This document shows positions 22,074 through 24,242 of a stretch of 24,242 nucleotides of DNA, one piece after another. The stretch is from the NCBI GenBank assembly GCA_041485845.1, contig JBGPKH010000055.1, forward strand, positions 1-24,242, in the 5' to 3' direction. The notes under the pieces were generated by a model. It saw only the letters and a program-made list of their open reading frames with translations. It did not search any database and was not told where the DNA came from. The stretch comes from OMOG01 sp041485845 (GTDB lineage: Bacteria; Acidobacteriota; Terriglobia; Bryobacterales; Bryobacteraceae). Each line of letters begins with the position of its first letter. Position 1 is the stretch's first letter. The position numbers and the translations under genes were made by a program.

Positions 22074-22766
22074 CTACAAGGCGATCTGCGCCCCACGCTC
22101 TCCCGCACGCGGATCGCCTTCTAAAAGGACAATCAGTTTCGCGGCCGCCTTGGGCGTACGCACCGGCGTGGTCACAATCTCCCGGTTCTCCAGCCTTTTG
22201 CCGTAGAGTGTGGCATTATCGTCCAGATCTTGCCGGAGCGTGGCGCCTTCCAGAGCGAGGCCGGCAAACAGTCCCTGGGATCGCGACCACGAGAGAATCT
22301 CGGCGTGCATTTGAGCGTCGGTTTGAGCGGTCGCCGTGCGCCCCACCGGCCCGGCGGCAACCGAGCCTTCCGCGCCTAGAGTGAACTTACTGGAAAGCAG
22401 TTTGTCGGCTCCCCGCTCGCTCATTACAAGCATGATCAAGTCCGTCGTGGAACCGCCGATCTGGAAGCCTACGCTGCCGCCCTCGATGCGAACCGTGCCC
22501 GGCGCCGACCAGCCATCTCCGCCTTTATTCCGGCACGACACGTATCCTTTTCCATACTTGCCGCCAAACACGAAAGCAGCGGTCTTGAGTCCAGGGACGA
22601 TTACGATGCAGTGGGAATTTTCCAGCAATTCTCGCGGGATGCCTTTGTCCGGCGTTGCCATGACCTCCGCGAACACCGCGGTGGCTTCGTCCAGCCGCTT
22701 TACAGCTTCGTTGTCTTGGGCCAGCAGGGGCGCAATCGCCAGAGTAGCCGCCAAAATCATTCGCAT
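22074..22766 (-). CDS. SYLF/Ysc84-domain lipid-binding protein
   Basis: 230 residues. A signal peptide (MRMILAATLAIAPLLAQ) places it in the periplasm or on the surface. The mature part is the SYLF domain (DUF500, Ysc84): ELLENSHCIVIVPGLKTAAF, VFGGKYGKGYVSCR, GGSVGFQIGGSTTDLIMLVM and ALEGATLRQDLDDNATLYGK are the characteristic blocks. Eukaryotic members bind phosphoinositides; the bacterial role is not settled. Full length. AGAGGTC lies about 6 bases upstream of the ATG, a good ribosome binding site. It stands alone, 184 bases downstream of the sigma-54 activator gene on the same strand. Whether that regulator controls it is unknown. Confidence 0.9.
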   Translation of the reverse strand: MRMILAATLAIAPLLAQDNEAVKRLDEATAVFAEVMATPDKGIPRELLENSHCIVIVPGLKTAAFVFGGKYGKGYVSCRNKGGDGWSAPGTVRIEGGSVGFQIGGSTTDLIMLVMSERGADKLLSSKFTLGAEGSVAAGPVGRTATAQTDAQMHAEILSWSRSQGLFAGLALEGATLRQDLDDNATLYGKRLENREIVTTPVRTPKAAAKLIVLLEGDPRAGERGAQIAL

Positions 22767-22950
22767 TTATTGACCTCTTTGGTCGACGGGTGCACCCCTC
22801 AGGGGCTTTGGGCGACACGGTCCGTAGTGCACGAGTCGCGCCAACTTCCACTTCTGTTGAGCCCATTCGCCGGGGATGCGTTGCGGCGCTGGTTTGAAGG
22901 GAACCAGGCGTCGAGCGAACGACAGCCTATGGTCAAGTGGCGAGGCGCGG

Positions 22951-24242
22951 TCAGAGATCCTTGCGTGAGATGCCGAGTTTGCGCATCATGGCGTTAAGGG
23001 TCGTCCGGGGCAGTCCAAGACGGGTGGCTGCCGTGCTGACCACCCCACCGGTCTCGCGAAGCACACGGACGATATGTTCCCGCTCCACTTGCTCCAGCGT
23101 AGCGCCGCCAGCTTCTTCCGTCGCATCCTGCCGTATTTCGGCAAGAGGCGCACGAAGGCTCGGTCCTCTGGAAAGGATGACCGCCCGTTCAATGAAGTTC
23201 TCGAGTTCCCGCACGTTGCCCGGCCAATGCCAGGCCACCAGAGCGCGCATGGTCTCCGACGGGATCTTGTCAATCTGCCTGCCCATTTTCGCGGCGTATT
23301 TCTTGGTGAAGTGCCGGGCCAGGATCGGTATGTCCTCAGGGCGATCGCGCAACAGGGGCGTCGTGATCGGGAAGACTTTCAGGCGATAATACAGATCGCT
23401 GCGGAAGAGTTTATCTCCCATCATCTGCGTGAGATTCCGATTGGTTGCCGCCACCAGCCGGACGTCAATGGGGATCGTTTTCGTGCCGCCCAACCGCTCG
23501 AACGCCTTCTCCTGCAAAGCCCGAAGTAGTTTCGGCTGCAGATCCAGCGGGATATCGCCCACCTCGTCGAGAAACAGAGTGCCCCGGTGGGCCATCTCGA
23601 AACGCCCTATCTTTTGCGACAAGGCGCCCGTAAAGGCCCCTCTCTCGTAGCCGAACAACTCGCTTTCGAGTAGCCCGGTGGGAATGGCGGCACAGTTCAA
23701 CGTGACGAAAGGAAGGTGCCGGCGCGGGCTCATCCGATGGACCGCGCGCGCGACCAGTTCTTTCCCCGTGCCGGTTTCCCCCAAAATCAAAACGGTCGCA
23801 TCGGTAGGCGCAACCACTTCAACCTGCCGCTGAACCCGCTTCAGGGCTGCGCTGCGGCCTACAATCTCCTCGAAGTCTTGCTGGAGTTCGACATCTTCGT
23901 CCTCAATACTCTCGAGCCGGTTCCGTTCCCGCAGGTCCTGCACAAACGTGATCCATCGGAAGGGAGACAGCTTCAACACCGCCGTGGCAACCAGGACCGG
24001 GACCCGCGTCCCATCCTTTCGAATCAACTCCTTTTCAAAGGGCGTGCAGGCTCCGGACCTCAGGCCTTCTTCGTGCGCCACCTCGTCCAGCGGAACGTAT
24101 TCCGGCGGAGTGAGATCGGGCCAGTGCAGCCGGCCTTCCAGCAGATCTTCGCGGCTGTATCCGACCAGTTCGAGAAAGGCATCATTCGCCTCGGGAACCC
24201 GGTCAAACTCACCGGACACGATGCCGGCGATAGTCGATTGAG
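22951..24242 (-). CDS. PAS-domain sigma-54-dependent transcriptional activator (5' end cut)
   Basis: About 430 residues are visible; the frame is open to the window edge, so the N-terminus is missing. A PAS sensor domain comes first (VPEANDAFLELVGYSREDLL, then WITFVQDLRERN). The AAA+ domain follows, with Walker A GETGTGKE, the GAFTGA loop that contacts sigma-54, Walker B TLFLDEVGD and the arginine-bearing RLVAATNR and FRSDLYYRLKVFPI segments. The C-terminus is a Fis-type helix-turn-helix (VVSTAATRLGLPRTTLNAMM). The protein converts closed sigma-54 polymerase complexes to open ones on an internal signal read by PAS. No receiver domain is visible. Gene targets are unknown. AT-poor sequence downstream has no evident terminator. 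Confidence 0.93.
   Translation of the reverse strand, partial: QSTIAGIVSGEFDRVPEANDAFLELVGYSREDLLEGRLHWPDLTPPEYVPLDEVAHEEGLRSGACTPFEKELIRKDGTRVPVLVATAVLKLSPFRWITFVQDLRERNRLESIEDEDVELQQDFEEIVGRSAALKRVQRQVEVVAPTDATVLILGETGTGKELVARAVHRMSPRRHLPFVTLNCAAIPTGLLESELFGYERGAFTGALSQKIGRFEMAHRGTLFLDEVGDIPLDLQPKLLRALQEKAFERLGGTKTIPIDVRLVAATNRNLTQMMGDKLFRSDLYYRLKVFPITTPLLRDRPEDIPILARHFTKKYAAKMGRQIDKIPSETMRALVAWHWPGNVRELENFIERAVILSRGPSLRAPLAEIRQDATEEAGGATLEQVEREHIVRVLRETGGVVSTAATRLGLPRTTLNAMMRKLGISRKDL

Noticed and set aside
21956..22384. Plus-strand frame starting at GTG within AAAGGAG
   Set aside because: The ribosome binding site would overlap the start codon, and most of the frame is antisense to the SYLF gene.
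1..24242. tRNA, rRNA, CRISPR array, complete insertion sequence or attachment site
   Set aside because: Reading the intergenic intervals showed no cloverleaf, regular spaced repeats, transposase or flanking duplications.

Overview
The window looks like chromosome from a G+C-rich Acidobacteriota member, most like the Solibacter/Bryobacter group. This is inferred from gene content: two tandem Ser/Thr kinases fused to a membrane segment and a PD40/TolB-type propeller, an ECF sigma factor of the Acidobacteria/Planctomycetes type, a DUF5678 protein beside a retropepsin-like protein, and a short remnant resembling the end of a MacB/ADOP-type permease. No rRNA, tRNA, CRISPR array or complete mobile element was found.

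Layout. 1-1749 (minus): a decayed membrane-protein gene, then an intact DUF1326-DUF2182 pair that runs off the left edge. 1750-2681: a gap and an orphan IS66-accessory-like gene. 2682-4219 (minus): an NAD-dependent epimerase and an RRM RNA-binding protein. 4220-5641: a visibly less G+C-rich stretch with a symmetric divergent promoter, two unrecognised small genes and a 36-residue membrane peptide gene. 5642-7832 (plus): ECF sigma factor, secreted PDZ protein and membrane protein, tightly packed. 7843-8427 (minus): an exported protein of unknown function. 8428-8698: an intergenic region full of structured repeats. 8699-14964 (plus): zinc-type dehydrogenase followed by two translationally coupled kinases. 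14987-15925 (minus): DUF5678 gene, a frameshifted aspartyl-protease-like gene and a gene remnant. 15915-17860 (minus): thiL and an O-methyltransferase, overlapping by 4 bases. 18006-18209 (plus): a cold-shock protein. 18307-21856 (plus): a metal-uptake cluster made of a small exported His/Cys-rich protein, an outer-membrane barrel protein, a metal-binding lipoprotein-type (ZnuA/TroA family) receptor and a permease, with no ATPase. 21857-22073: a probable permease-gene remnant. 22074-24242 (minus): a SYLF-domain protein and a PAS-AAA+-HTH sigma-54 activator cut by the right edge.

The most coherent functional unit is the metal-uptake cluster: a barrel for outer-membrane passage, a periplasmic receptor and an inner-membrane permease, preceded by a His/Cys-rich secreted peptide of unknown role. 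The most unusual sequence signals are the mirror-symmetric promoter at 4333-4362 and the inverted pair of repeats at 8445-8554, whose hairpin stems differ by compensating changes. At least three genes are broken by single-base frameshifts or truncation, which could be genuine decay or, for the two homopolymer cases, assembly error. I did not find a clearly new defence or mobile system; the leads are listed as findings with their limits.
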